This document shows positions 54,187 through 63,600 of a DNA stretch of 64,000 nucleotides, piece after piece; the first letter of the stretch is position 1; every line of letters starts with the position of its first letter. The notes under the pieces are model-generated. The model did not search any database and was not told where the DNA came from. It worked only from the letters and a program-made list of their open reading frames with translations. Source of the DNA: Candidatus Thorarchaeota archaeon (lineage in GTDB: Archaea > Asgardarchaeota > Thorarchaeia > Thorarchaeales > Thorarchaeaceae); NCBI GenBank assembly GCA_016933575.1, contig JAFGAR010000175.1, forward strand, positions 1 to 64,000, given 5' to 3'. The position numbers were made by a program, and so were the translations under genes.

Positions 54187-54368
54187 AATGGCGGCTCTCT
54201 CCTATCTTGAGTTACACGAAACAGTAGTCCAGAATAATGGATTTCTCTCTTTTCATTCTTTTCAAAGTGGATACCTCAAATAATCTGATTCATCATATCC
54301 GTCTTTCAGAGTTTTATTACAAGGCCCTCAAGTATAATTCCTGCGTATTAGTAGAGACTTTTATTTCA

Positions 54369-54377
54369 CTATATTTC
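54369..54377 (+). promoter_or_regulatory. TATA box for the 54396 gene
   Basis: CTATATTTC is centred about 24 bp ahead of ATG 54396. It supports leaderless transcription from that codon and argues against the longer frame starting at 54237. Confidence 0.45.
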
Positions 54378-54395
54378 GTAGTCCTGAGACCAGTA

Positions 54396-55307
54396 ATGAC
54401 TCTTAAAATGCGATCATTTCATTGGAGTCAAGATTTTGACAAGATCCAAGAATTTCTCTTTAACACATACAAACTGACAAAGACCTTCCACAACTGGATT
54501 CCCTCAATGTTTGAAAATTTGCAGTTTGGACCATGTGGAACACCATATCTAGATGAAGAAGATGAGTATGTCAAAATATGGGAAGATTCTGGTGTTGGGA
54601 TAGTTGCTGTTACTATTTGCAAACCATCAGGAGAGTGTCGTTTCCTGATACATCCAGACTACTACGAATATGGAGATACCTTTGTTGAAACTTTAGAGAG
54701 CCAAGCAAAAGAGATGAAAATAGACGATTCAGAGCAAAAGATCTACTTCATGATTGAAGAGGGTGATATAGTTCGTGAAAAAGTTCTGAAACAACGCGAA
54801 TATAATAATAGAGGGGTGTATGAACACAATAGATACCTTCCAAAGAACTTTGAAGTCCCTGAGATTACACTTCCTGTGGGTTATTCAATAAGGCACGTAG
54901 ACATCGTAAATGATTTTGAAAATTACAAAGCAGTTCAAGGAGCGGTCTTCTCTCATTGCATAAGCATGACAGTAGAACTCGCGAAGAAATATGCTAGTGC
55001 CAAATTCTATCATCCAGAACGTGATGTTGTAGTTGTCGCACCTGATGGAACATTTGCAGCATTCGCTACAGGCAGAATGGATCCAATTAGCAAGCTAGCT
55101 GAAACAGAACCTGTTGGGGTTCATCCAGATCATAGACAGAAAGGACTAGGTAAAGCCATTGTCTATGAGGGTATTAGAAGACTCCAGCAGCATGGTGCTA
55201 AGGCAATCGTTATACTAGGTGCAGCTAGTTCTGACGCCGCAACGAAACTCTATGACGCGGTCGGTTTTGAGAGAAGAGACGTAAACGCATGGATGAAGAT
55301 TATCTAG
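54396..55307 (+). CDS. GNAT acetyltransferase
   Basis: 303 residues. The C-terminal GNAT domain (about 160-300) has the acetyl-CoA loop VGVHPDHRQKGLGKAI and ends AATKLYDAVGFERRDVNAWMKI in two parts. The N-terminal half may be a second, degenerate GNAT fold. A TATA box 24 bp upstream supports ATG 54396. Acceptor unknown. Confidence 0.8.
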   Translation: MTLKMRSFHWSQDFDKIQEFLFNTYKLTKTFHNWIPSMFENLQFGPCGTPYLDEEDEYVKIWEDSGVGIVAVTICKPSGECRFLIHPDYYEYGDTFVETLESQAKEMKIDDSEQKIYFMIEEGDIVREKVLKQREYNNRGVYEHNRYLPKNFEVPEITLPVGYSIRHVDIVNDFENYKAVQGAVFSHCISMTVELAKKYASAKFYHPERDVVVVAPDGTFAAFATGRMDPISKLAETEPVGVHPDHRQKGLGKAIVYEGIRRLQQHGAKAIVILGAASSDAATKLYDAVGFERRDVNAWMKII

Positions 55308-55340
55308 TGAAAGGATAAATTCAAGGAAGTGATTGTTCAG

Positions 55341-55377
55341 AAAAAAGGAGCAAAGTCCAGCCTTCTTGACTGGACTT
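55341..55377 (-). terminator. Hairpin terminator of surface protein B
   Basis: 8-bp stem AAGTCCAG/CTGGACTT (55353-55360 with 55370-55377), loop 9 nt, T-run on the minus strand from the A-run at 55341-55346. It lies past the stop of the minus gene; plus-strand readthrough from the GNAT gene meets only a weak T tract. Confidence 0.7.
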
Positions 55378-55385
55378 AATTTGAA

Positions 55386-57707
55386 TTATCGCTTCTTTAA
55401 GACAAAGACATAGATGATAAAAACAGCTCCGAGCGCGATAATAGCGACCGCGATAGCAGCCATAAGCAATAGCGCACCATCATCAGTTGGTAGAATGGGA
55501 GTTGTAGTTGTAGTGGTTGTTGAAGTTGCGGATGCGACTGTGATTGTGAAATATCCACTATCATCCATCACTGAGGTTGTCTTTCCGAAGGCATCAACTG
55601 CAGTGACATTGTATTCAATCAATGAATCTGCGATAAGACCCATGATGTTCAATTCATAAAGGTCATTAGAAACAAGACTCATTGCAGTACTTGTCCATGA
55701 ACCACCATTGACTCTATAGTTCACCACAACTGAAGTAAGTGTCGCATCAATCACTGTTGCAGTGATGAGTACTGAACCACCTGCTGATGGATTAGTTGGT
55801 GTATTTTGAACATTCAGGACATCTGGAGACGGATCTTCGTAGATATAGAGATCATCCATGAAGACTACAAGTTTACTTCCCAAATCTGCAGAACCCCAAA
55901 TCTCAATATCGTAGATATAGTTGTCATTAATGGCACCAAATGCTGACTCAAAAGCATGCACAATATCAATCTGCCAGTTTATCCAAGAACCAACAGAATT
56001 AGTTTCAGGTTGAAGAACTATTGCTTCATACTCACTCAATGAATAGATATTCTCAAAGGAGGTAGAATTGGCTATCAAGAAGAATAGTGTGTTATCAATG
56101 AAATTCACTGCTAAAAGGAGATAGTCCTCTGAGGTTTGATTTAGTGTTTCAATGTACCAATTTAGATCGAGGATATACTCTGTCGAATCATCGAGCGTAA
56201 GATAACTTACTTCTTGGTATCTATTTATTTCATCACTATTTACAAGGGTGATGTTAGCTGCCTTTTCACCATTGCATGAGAAATCTGTAACAGTATGAGT
56301 AGAAGTAGTATCGAATCCACTATCCCAACCATAGATGGGTTCACCAACATCTTTCTGATCTTCATATCCTCCATCATGCAAAATGGATGTCGTCAAAGAT
56401 GCATCATCAAAAAGCACAGAAACACGCGAGCCAGAATCTTCAGCTGATGCATAGAAATAGATTGATTCTATCAGCACTTCAGCATTAGGATAACGTGAGT
56501 GTATATCGTCAATAACACTTCGATTAAAGAGATTCCAAACCCCTGTCGTATTGAATCCATCAACTGCATATTCGATATCGTCTGGACCTCCGAATATTTG
56601 TGGTCCACCGCCATAACCAAAAATGTAGAATACATACAATCCGCTGGCAGTACGATTACTATATTCGACCCACATGTATGCTCTTGAATTATAGGTGGAT
56701 ACCTGCCAATCTGCAATGTTCCAGTAGAAACTGAATTGGTCCTTGTTAAGAACTGTGGGTATCATATCGACGGATGTACTGAATCTGGCAAATCCTGTAT
56801 TTCCTACCGTGTTGATAGTCATATTGAGACTCCAGTCAGCCTCAACTCGGGTAGTACACTGAGAGATATCTCCAGAGCCAGCATCAGAGTCGAAGCCCCA
56901 CCACCAAGAACCTGTACCACCTAATTCAATATTTCCAGAGTTTACACTTCCTCCAACTTTGACATAAGAACCATTCACGAAATAGACATTGTCAATGTAT
57001 GCACGAGACCATTCGTATTCGTAACTTATCACGCGAAATTGAAATCGACTCAGATACATTATACTACCTGTTCCAAATGTATCAACGTAATCCTGAGTGA
57101 CATTTCGACTGAAAGTATTCCATTGTTGCAGTGGTCCGGTATCAATTAAGAAATATACCTGTGTGCTAGTATTTGAAGCAGTAATTGTTGACCCAATTCT
57201 ATAGTAGATAACTCGATTCGAACCTGCAAATGGGAGATATAATTCTAGACAGTCACCCAGATCAGCATTAGCTAATGTATGAATATAATAATCAAAGGCT
57301 ACGGTTAAATTAGCAGGATTCGTCAGAGCAGACCATGATTGAAGCATTAAATTAGCCATTGCAGGATGATTGATATCCGTGCCTTTTGCCATCAACCGAG
57401 CGGACTGACTACCCTCACTCACTATTGAATACTCCAAATCAATATCTATCATCTGAGTACGTGATGTCATCATGTCTTCAGGTTCGTGGGGATTTGCCCA
57501 GTCTTCGAATCCTCCATTCGGAAACAGATCCATTCTAGTATTTACCCTGTTCAAATCGGTATCTGAAATTGAGTACTCATCTACCTCTAGAGGTGTTGTT
57601 GAACTATCGCCACTGACTAAATTTGATGGCATTGCTACCGTTGTTACTAACAATACTTGAGAGATAAGTAGAGTAAAGAAAAACAAACACAGTCTCTTAT
57701 TTTTCAT
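55386..57707 (-). CDS. Large surface protein (paralogue B)
   Basis: 773 residues from ATG 57707, which has GAGGAG 7 nt upstream; an ATG five codons earlier is less well placed. Signal peptide, three beta-sandwich modules (phrases SGNIELGGTGSWWWGF and GYEDQKDVGEPIYGWDSG), an Ig-like domain and, after a Thr-rich stalk (TSTTTTTTTPI), a membrane segment with KKR. The module order and opening GGFEDWANPHEPEDMMTSRT match surface protein A, with the Thr stalk as the main difference. A hairpin terminator follows. Confidence 0.78.
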   Translation of the reverse strand: MKNKRLCLFFFTLLISQVLLVTTVAMPSNLVSGDSSTTPLEVDEYSISDTDLNRVNTRMDLFPNGGFEDWANPHEPEDMMTSRTQMIDIDLEYSIVSEGSQSARLMAKGTDINHPAMANLMLQSWSALTNPANLTVAFDYYIHTLANADLGDCLELYLPFAGSNRVIYYRIGSTITASNTSTQVYFLIDTGPLQQWNTFSRNVTQDYVDTFGTGSIMYLSRFQFRVISYEYEWSRAYIDNVYFVNGSYVKVGGSVNSGNIELGGTGSWWWGFDSDAGSGDISQCTTRVEADWSLNMTINTVGNTGFARFSTSVDMIPTVLNKDQFSFYWNIADWQVSTYNSRAYMWVEYSNRTASGLYVFYIFGYGGGPQIFGGPDDIEYAVDGFNTTGVWNLFNRSVIDDIHSRYPNAEVLIESIYFYASAEDSGSRVSVLFDDASLTTSILHDGGYEDQKDVGEPIYGWDSGFDTTSTHTVTDFSCNGEKAANITLVNSDEINRYQEVSYLTLDDSTEYILDLNWYIETLNQTSEDYLLLAVNFIDNTLFFLIANSTSFENIYSLSEYEAIVLQPETNSVGSWINWQIDIVHAFESAFGAINDNYIYDIEIWGSADLGSKLVVFMDDLYIYEDPSPDVLNVQNTPTNPSAGGSVLITATVIDATLTSVVVNYRVNGGSWTSTAMSLVSNDLYELNIMGLIADSLIEYNVTAVDAFGKTTSVMDDSGYFTITVASATSTTTTTTTPILPTDDGALLLMAAIAVAIIALGAVFIIYVFVLKKR

Positions 57708-57850
57708 CAATGCACTCCTCATATGTGAGTATCACTGACCAATCGCCAAAATCAACAGTTAATATACATTGAGGCGATGCACATCTTTGGAAAATAAGAA
57801 AAGTAAGCCACTGATAAATCTCAACTTTAAAGATGTAGAATTTGATATAG

Positions 57851-58450
57851 TTAATCGCAGTTTCTGATTGATTTGATGCCCAATTCTCGAGCAATGGTGA
57901 GATGTTCTGGATGATCCTGAACGTCATTTCTTCCATTCAATCCGGATGCCACGATAACATCAATGCATGTCATACCTAAATAATGACAGATATCCTTGAA
58001 CATACCAACGGTATGACGAGCATAATAGTCATTATTACCGCCCATTGATACTACTAGAATCACCTGTTTTCCTTGAAAGAGTCTTTGATTCACTCCGTAC
58101 CAGCGGTCGATGAAAGCTTTGAATTGAGCACTTGGCCCCCACCAATAGATTGGTGTACCGAGCACCCAGACATCGCTTTTTTCCATTAGTTCAAAGAGGG
58201 ATTCCATATCATCATCTTGGATGCACCCACCAGTCTTTTGGCAGGAGTCGCAGGCTTTGCATGGAGAGATTTCAAGATCTTGAAGAATTACCTTATCATA
58301 GGTTGCTCCACATTCAGCTGCTCCTGCCAAGACAGTATCGATAAGAGTATCACTATTTCCTCCTCTGCGAGGACTTCCACTGATTCCAAGAATCGATTTT
58401 CTTTCTGAGGACGGTGTATCAAGTCCACATTTTTGTTTGATTGATTGCAT
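57851..58450 (-). CDS. Iron-sulfur flavoprotein-like NADPH:FMN reductase
   Basis: 199 residues: FMN site GISGSPRRGGNSDTL, a cysteine cluster CKACDSCQKTGGC and the flavin contact GTPIYWWGPSAQFKAFIDR. This is the iron-sulfur flavoprotein branch, which passes electrons between FMN and a 4Fe-4S cluster, often in oxidative-stress defence. The neighbours are an acetyltransferase and a surface protein and give no further clue. Confidence 0.85.
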   Translation of the reverse strand: MQSIKQKCGLDTPSSERKSILGISGSPRRGGNSDTLIDTVLAGAAECGATYDKVILQDLEISPCKACDSCQKTGGCIQDDDMESLFELMEKSDVWVLGTPIYWWGPSAQFKAFIDRWYGVNQRLFQGKQVILVVSMGGNNDYYARHTVGMFKDICHYLGMTCIDVIVASGLNGRNDVQDHPEHLTIARELGIKSIRNCD

Positions 58451-58499
58451 CTATCATGCCTCGGTTTACAATCAATGTTTCGAAATCAACGAACTACAG

Positions 58500-59444
58500 T
58501 CATTTACTCTCCTTCTGATGAACATAGAAGATCTCATACAACTCAATGTTAGATTGCATCTTTGCAACACCCATGGCTGTCGGATCTTGAGATTCGTATC
58601 CAAATGAGACTCTAAGTGGAATATCACTCATTCCTGATGCGTTACACTCTTTTGCCAATTCAACAACAAGACGGTCCCATGCAAATTCATACCCTGGATG
58701 AAATGCTGTAAATCTCATGATTATTCTATCTTCCTCACCCCTTAGGATGCTTCCATCAGGTCTGAATCTTAGAGCAGCTGTAGCTGCAACTGGTTTATCA
58801 CTATCAAAAAGGAGGATACAATGACCATCCTTCAAAACTCTATCTCGAAAATAAGCAGTAAATCCTTCCTCATTTGGAAAGGCATAACGAAGTCTATTAT
58901 CAATAAGTGCAATTTCAACAAGAGCATGTAGGTCCTCCTCCGTTGCGGCTCTAGCAGTTAGCGTTTCTGTATCATCATCTAACTTCATCTTTGCTGTTTC
59001 CTTAACGTCCATATCAAGATTATACCGATAATTTCTCTCAGTCTCAATAAACCCTCGTTCTTTGAAAAATTGAATCTGTTCGTTCTTTGTCTTTGAACCT
59101 ACAACTACTGCTGTTATAATGCGGTTAATCCCATCAAGACTATACAGGTGGTCCAATAGATCATTAAAGAGCTTGTTTTTGACCTCTGTCGGACAAACAT
59201 TCATTGACCAAGGATAACCAATTAGAGCACTACCTGGTACATTATCTATGATATCTGAAGTAATGTATGCTAATGGTTTTCCATCCTCTGTCAACGCATA
59301 CCTTGTAGCTTCCTTTCCGCGATTGTCATTTCTAGGTCCTATTTGTTCAGCACGTGCAGGAAGTCCAGATACCTCAGTATAGATCTTAGCCTGCACCTCT
59401 TCAAGACCCTGTCCAGGTTCCCATTTCTTATACACGACGTTCAT
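58500..59444 (-). CDS. GNAT-like acetyltransferase, two domains
   Basis: 314 residues from ATG 59444; an in-frame ATG at 59531 adds 29 residues without similarity to a GNAT start. The first half has GNAT strands (PLAYITSDIIDNVPG, INRIITAVVVGSKTKN, ERGFIETERNY); the second opens LTARAATEEDLHALVEIA. The acetyl-CoA loop is not canonical in either half, so activity is uncertain. Confidence 0.6.
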   Translation of the reverse strand: MNVVYKKWEPGQGLEEVQAKIYTEVSGLPARAEQIGPRNDNRGKEATRYALTEDGKPLAYITSDIIDNVPGSALIGYPWSMNVCPTEVKNKLFNDLLDHLYSLDGINRIITAVVVGSKTKNEQIQFFKERGFIETERNYRYNLDMDVKETAKMKLDDDTETLTARAATEEDLHALVEIALIDNRLRYAFPNEEGFTAYFRDRVLKDGHCILLFDSDKPVAATAALRFRPDGSILRGEEDRIIMRFTAFHPGYEFAWDRLVVELAKECNASGMSDIPLRVSFGYESQDPTAMGVAKMQSNIELYEIFYVHQKESK

Positions 59445-60017
59445 CCAATTTGCCTCAGTTATTTCAAACTGAAATGAATGAACAATGGTTTGTCTAATAA
59501 ACCTTATTCCTTGCGATGCTTTAATAGACACACTTATATCTGTGAATGGCTTACAATAGAAACTATAGACAGGATGGAGCAGGTAGTGAGTATTAGGTCT
59601 GAAAGCATAGAATTACTTTGCATTATTGCTGTTTAGGCTTTGTATGAAATATTAGACATTTTCACCAAAGAACATCAAATGATCTGTCCTTGGAACATCA
59701 TACCCAAGATAGCGAAAAGAACCCGGTCCTTTAGGCAATGGCGACCGAAGAATAGGCTTTTGTCAAATATATCACTCTTTTCTAAGTATGCATAATACTA
59801 ACATATTCGAGTAAAATCTAACAGGTTAATAGTAATCACAAAACGAAGAAAGTACTCATAATCATAAAATTGAAGAAAAGACCAAACTTGGACAAGATTC
59901 GTTTAATGATTAGAGCAAAATATCTTGAGATTACCATATCTTCTTGATTTATATGGTTCTTTAGAAATCTAATCATCGATATTTATTGATGACAAAACAA
60001 TTGCAATTATAACAAGA
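59445..60017. other. Long intergenic region with one GC-richer patch
   Basis: About 570 bp without a convincing gene. Most is AT-rich. A patch at about 59652-59762 is richer in GC and on the minus strand reads as 36 codons (PILRSPLPKGPG... RYLGYDVPRTDHLMFFGENV) without a start codon. It may be a gene remnant or an RNA. TTTATATGG near 59949 and ATTTATTGAT near 59981 are possible promoter elements for the receiver gene. Confidence 0.4.
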
Positions 60018-60656
60018 ATGATGGATAATAGGTGTCATTTTAAGATGAGAATGAGGAGTAAGAAGCTACTACTTTTCTTAGTTGCCATATTTGGCTTATT
60101 CATGGGAACGACTCTTGCAATAGTTCCAGGAATTACAGGATTGAGCAAAGGGTTTCCGAATGCTATTGTGCTCCTTTTTTTTGGAGGTATTACGTATGCG
60201 TGTTCGATAAAAATAGCTTTTATAATAAGAACTCAATTTGAGGAAATACGAGTAGTCCCAAAACCAGATGCTGCTGTTAGCGTGATAGCAATTGATGATG
60301 AAGCAGACATCTTGCAACTTATCCGTATGAAATTATCCAAAGAAGGATTCGATGTTTATACAGCCTCAAATGGTGATGAGGGTATCGAGAAAGTACTTCG
60401 TGATAAACCTGATGTTATGATTGTAGATATATTGATGCCGGGAAAAGACGGCTATCAGGTAGTAGCTGAAGTGAAAGCAAGACTTCGAGAAGATTCTCCG
60501 GTTATAATAATGCTAACTTCAAAGACTGAAGATGCAGATATGGTTAAGGGGCTATCCATGGATATAGATGATTATATCACGAAACCATTTAGTCCAAGAG
60601 AATTAATCGAGAGAATAAATGTAGCTCTCATTAAAAGCGCCAAGGAGAATAAGTGA
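60018..60656 (+). CDS. Membrane-anchored receiver-domain protein
   Basis: 212 residues. Two hydrophobic segments (about 15-38 and 49-70) are followed by a complete receiver domain (about 86-208): acidic pair Asp93/Asp94, phosphoacceptor Asp137 in IVDILMPG, LTSK and the conserved Lys in TKPFSP. There is no output domain and no histidine kinase in the window. It probably signals by protein contact at the membrane. The helicase gene starts 18 bp downstream, suggesting joint expression. Confidence 0.85.
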   Translation: MMDNRCHFKMRMRSKKLLLFLVAIFGLFMGTTLAIVPGITGLSKGFPNAIVLLFFGGITYACSIKIAFIIRTQFEEIRVVPKPDAAVSVIAIDDEADILQLIRMKLSKEGFDVYTASNGDEGIEKVLRDKPDVMIVDILMPGKDGYQVVAEVKARLREDSPVIIMLTSKTEDADMVKGLSMDIDDYITKPFSPRELIERINVALIKSAKENK

Positions 60657-60674
60657 GATTGTGGAGGATAAAGT

Positions 60675-63600
60675 TTGGAAGATGAAATCAACGAATCCGA
60701 CACGGATCTACCAATTGAGGGCGAAACAATACCATTAATGGAACCAGTGACAAGAATCCACTTTGGCCGTGACAGTCTCCCAATAAGATCCGTACAATAT
60801 TGGCGAGCTCAGTCTTTTGCTTCGAGACTTCATAGAGATTTCACTGAGAGTTTAAAAACTGGAAATATTACTTTGATGAAACGCAGCTTTTATGCCCTGG
60901 CGGAATTTTATGGACTAACATTAAAATTAATGAGACATTCGCTTCTTAATGGAAATTCTGCATTAATGGTGTCTTCTCTAAGAAGTCTAATTGCACTCAA
61001 TGCACCACTTCATGACATGCATAATAGAGCACCAAATACAATACCATTCCCATTGACTTTAGATGAAACTCTATTGAAGTCATTAATATCCGACCTCATT
61101 ATCAGAGCTTTTAAGGAATCAGACATATCCCTCGAGGAATCGAAAATAGTAGAAGATGTAAATCAACATATCTTCGTGCAGCAAATTGCGTCTTTAGTTA
61201 TTAAAAATCAGCTTCTCGAGTTAGTAGAGAAAGGACACTTGATGAAGACAGATACAAGCTATACAAGAACAAAACGACCATATGTACACTCAAACTTAGA
61301 TGATACAAGTCTTCAGTCTTTTCTGGGTAAAAATATCTATGAAAAATTTCAGATGGGGGGTTTTCCAGGTGTTTCTAATATTATAAACCGTAGAAAATCG
61401 TTTCATAAGTTCTTCGAGAAACTCACTTCATTTGGAGATTTAATCGCAGACATGTTCATTTCTGCATTGATTAGCCTTCTTCTTTCAGAAACTATGAAAT
61501 CAAAACTTAATGCATGGTCTCACTTTGATTTAATCAGTTCAGCAATTCCACGACCATATCAACGTGACGCATTCACGATTTTTCGAGGGTATGGATATCA
61601 AGGGCAGCTAATTGAAGCACCGACAGGTTCAGGAAAAACACTCATTGGTATGATGGCAATTCAAGATTGGATGACATCAATGTCATCAGGTGAGTCTATA
61701 CTAATTCTAGTACCAACAGTTAATTACGAACAACAATGGATTAGAGAATTATGCTATAAATTCACAGGACTCAATCTTCCACCTGATGATGTATATGCAG
61801 GCACACCGATTGATTATGAATCTACTAAGAAGGAATTAGACGCCTCCCCACCTATTCTAATCATGACATATCAATCTCTTGCTCAGTTGGGCTCTTCAAA
61901 AGGGAAAGGGGGGTTTGATACCAATTCCATCGAAAAATTCCTTCAAGGTAGCAACATCCGGTATGTGATTTTAGATGAAGTTCACAAGGTAGTCGTTAAT
62001 TATGATAGTGTTTCAACAGATATTACGAGATTACTCCTAGAATGGTTGCATGACGGAAGTATAGAGGGGCTCATTGGTTTCACTGGAACAGCAATAGCAT
62101 TCAGACAACGATTTCAAGATTTAGGATTGCAACTGGTCTATACTCTGTCTTCTGCTGAATTGATAGCATATGGCTTTGTTGCTCCATTTGCTGAGTTTGG
62201 GCTTCCATTTACTCATTCTAATAGAGAAAGAATTATACTCTCTCTTCTTGATGCCTATAAATCGTCAATACGTGAATTCATTGATATTCTAGGGTCAGTG
62301 AATTTGAGAACAGTATTTAGTCAGATACCCTTGGAAAAAAAGATTACAATTGGTCGGGATATTTTAGAAGTTTTTTCAGGAAGAAGGGATCAAGAGATTG
62401 CATTAACAGAGCGCTATCACGGTTGGGAAAGTGGCGAAGTTTTGAATTTCTATGAATGGCACCTGATCAGCATAATTCAAATTGCTGAGAATTTATCGGA
62501 TTCTGATCTTCTTGAGAAAATGATAGTTGGTCTCCCAATTAATGAACAACATGAGAGAAAGAATAGATTCACAGTAATGTTAGGTTTTTTGATGAAATTG
62601 CGGCAAGAATTAGTCAGTCTGTTAAGATCTCAAGATATCACATATCGCCTTGAAATGCAAGATTTTGGAATAAAGTTAGATACAGAATCACTATATAAAA
62701 TTGCTAATTCAAAGCGACCAAAGACCAAAATACGAAATAGAATCAGAGATCTTTTATCAACCACAATCCTAGGTCTTTATACATCTCTCAGTAGTTATCA
62801 CTATCGAATGGGCGAAGGACTTGTAGAATCAGTGAATTCCATAATTAAAGCAGAAAGAGCTGTAAGAAAGCTAAATGCGGTAATTGTTTTTGGTGAAAGT
62901 AAACGTATTAAATGGGAGGAAGGACTTGCTTTTCCAGGATACGCAGGTGTAGCTGGTATTTTTGCTCAATTACTGAACCAACGTGGACTATATCCAATGG
63001 CTGTACTTTCAAGTGAAGTATATCTTCGTTGGACAAAGAAAAATCAAACTCCACAACGAATTGCAGATTATATCAAAAAGGACATTATGAAGAATGAATT
63101 GGGGAATATTCTATTTAGACTCCTGACAGTGGGATTGGATCTTTCTCCAGAGAATAGCAATTTGTTCAAAGAATCGTTTGATTCTATTTTAATGAAGTAT
63201 GCCAATAGACTCACTTCGATAGGAGCAACAAGACCTGCGGAATTTGTGAGAGAAGTTCTTAAACCACTTCAAAAGACGTTGCCCAGTATAGTAGAAAGAG
63301 ATGATATTCCTAAACTTAAATCAAGATTGAGTTTAAAAAATCGTCACGTGCAGAAATGGATAACTGATTTCTATAACTATGGAATCATCGCAGCTCGTTT
63401 CTTGAAAGCACCAACAGCAGAATTGTACCAAGCATCTGGTAAAAAAATGAAATTCTTTGTAGTGAAAATGCCTCAAGGAGAAATGAAGCAACTCATGTAT
63501 GATTTAGCCAGTAGAATAGTTGATGAAGAAAAACTGGGAATCAATGTCATAATTGTATCAAATTGGGCGAGAACTGGATGGAATGTCATAAGACCAGATC

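Noticed and set aside
54237..54395. N-terminal extension of the GNAT gene
   Set aside because: The 53 extra residues do not resemble a GNAT start, and a TATA box inside this stretch points to initiation at 54396.
57200..57225. GGTTCGAATC-like string resembling a tRNA T-loop
   Set aside because: It lies inside the coding frame of surface protein B and no acceptor stem or anticodon arm can be folded around it.
57697..57936. Minus-strand frame of 79 codons
   Set aside because: It overlaps the ends of two well-supported genes and has no recognisable features.
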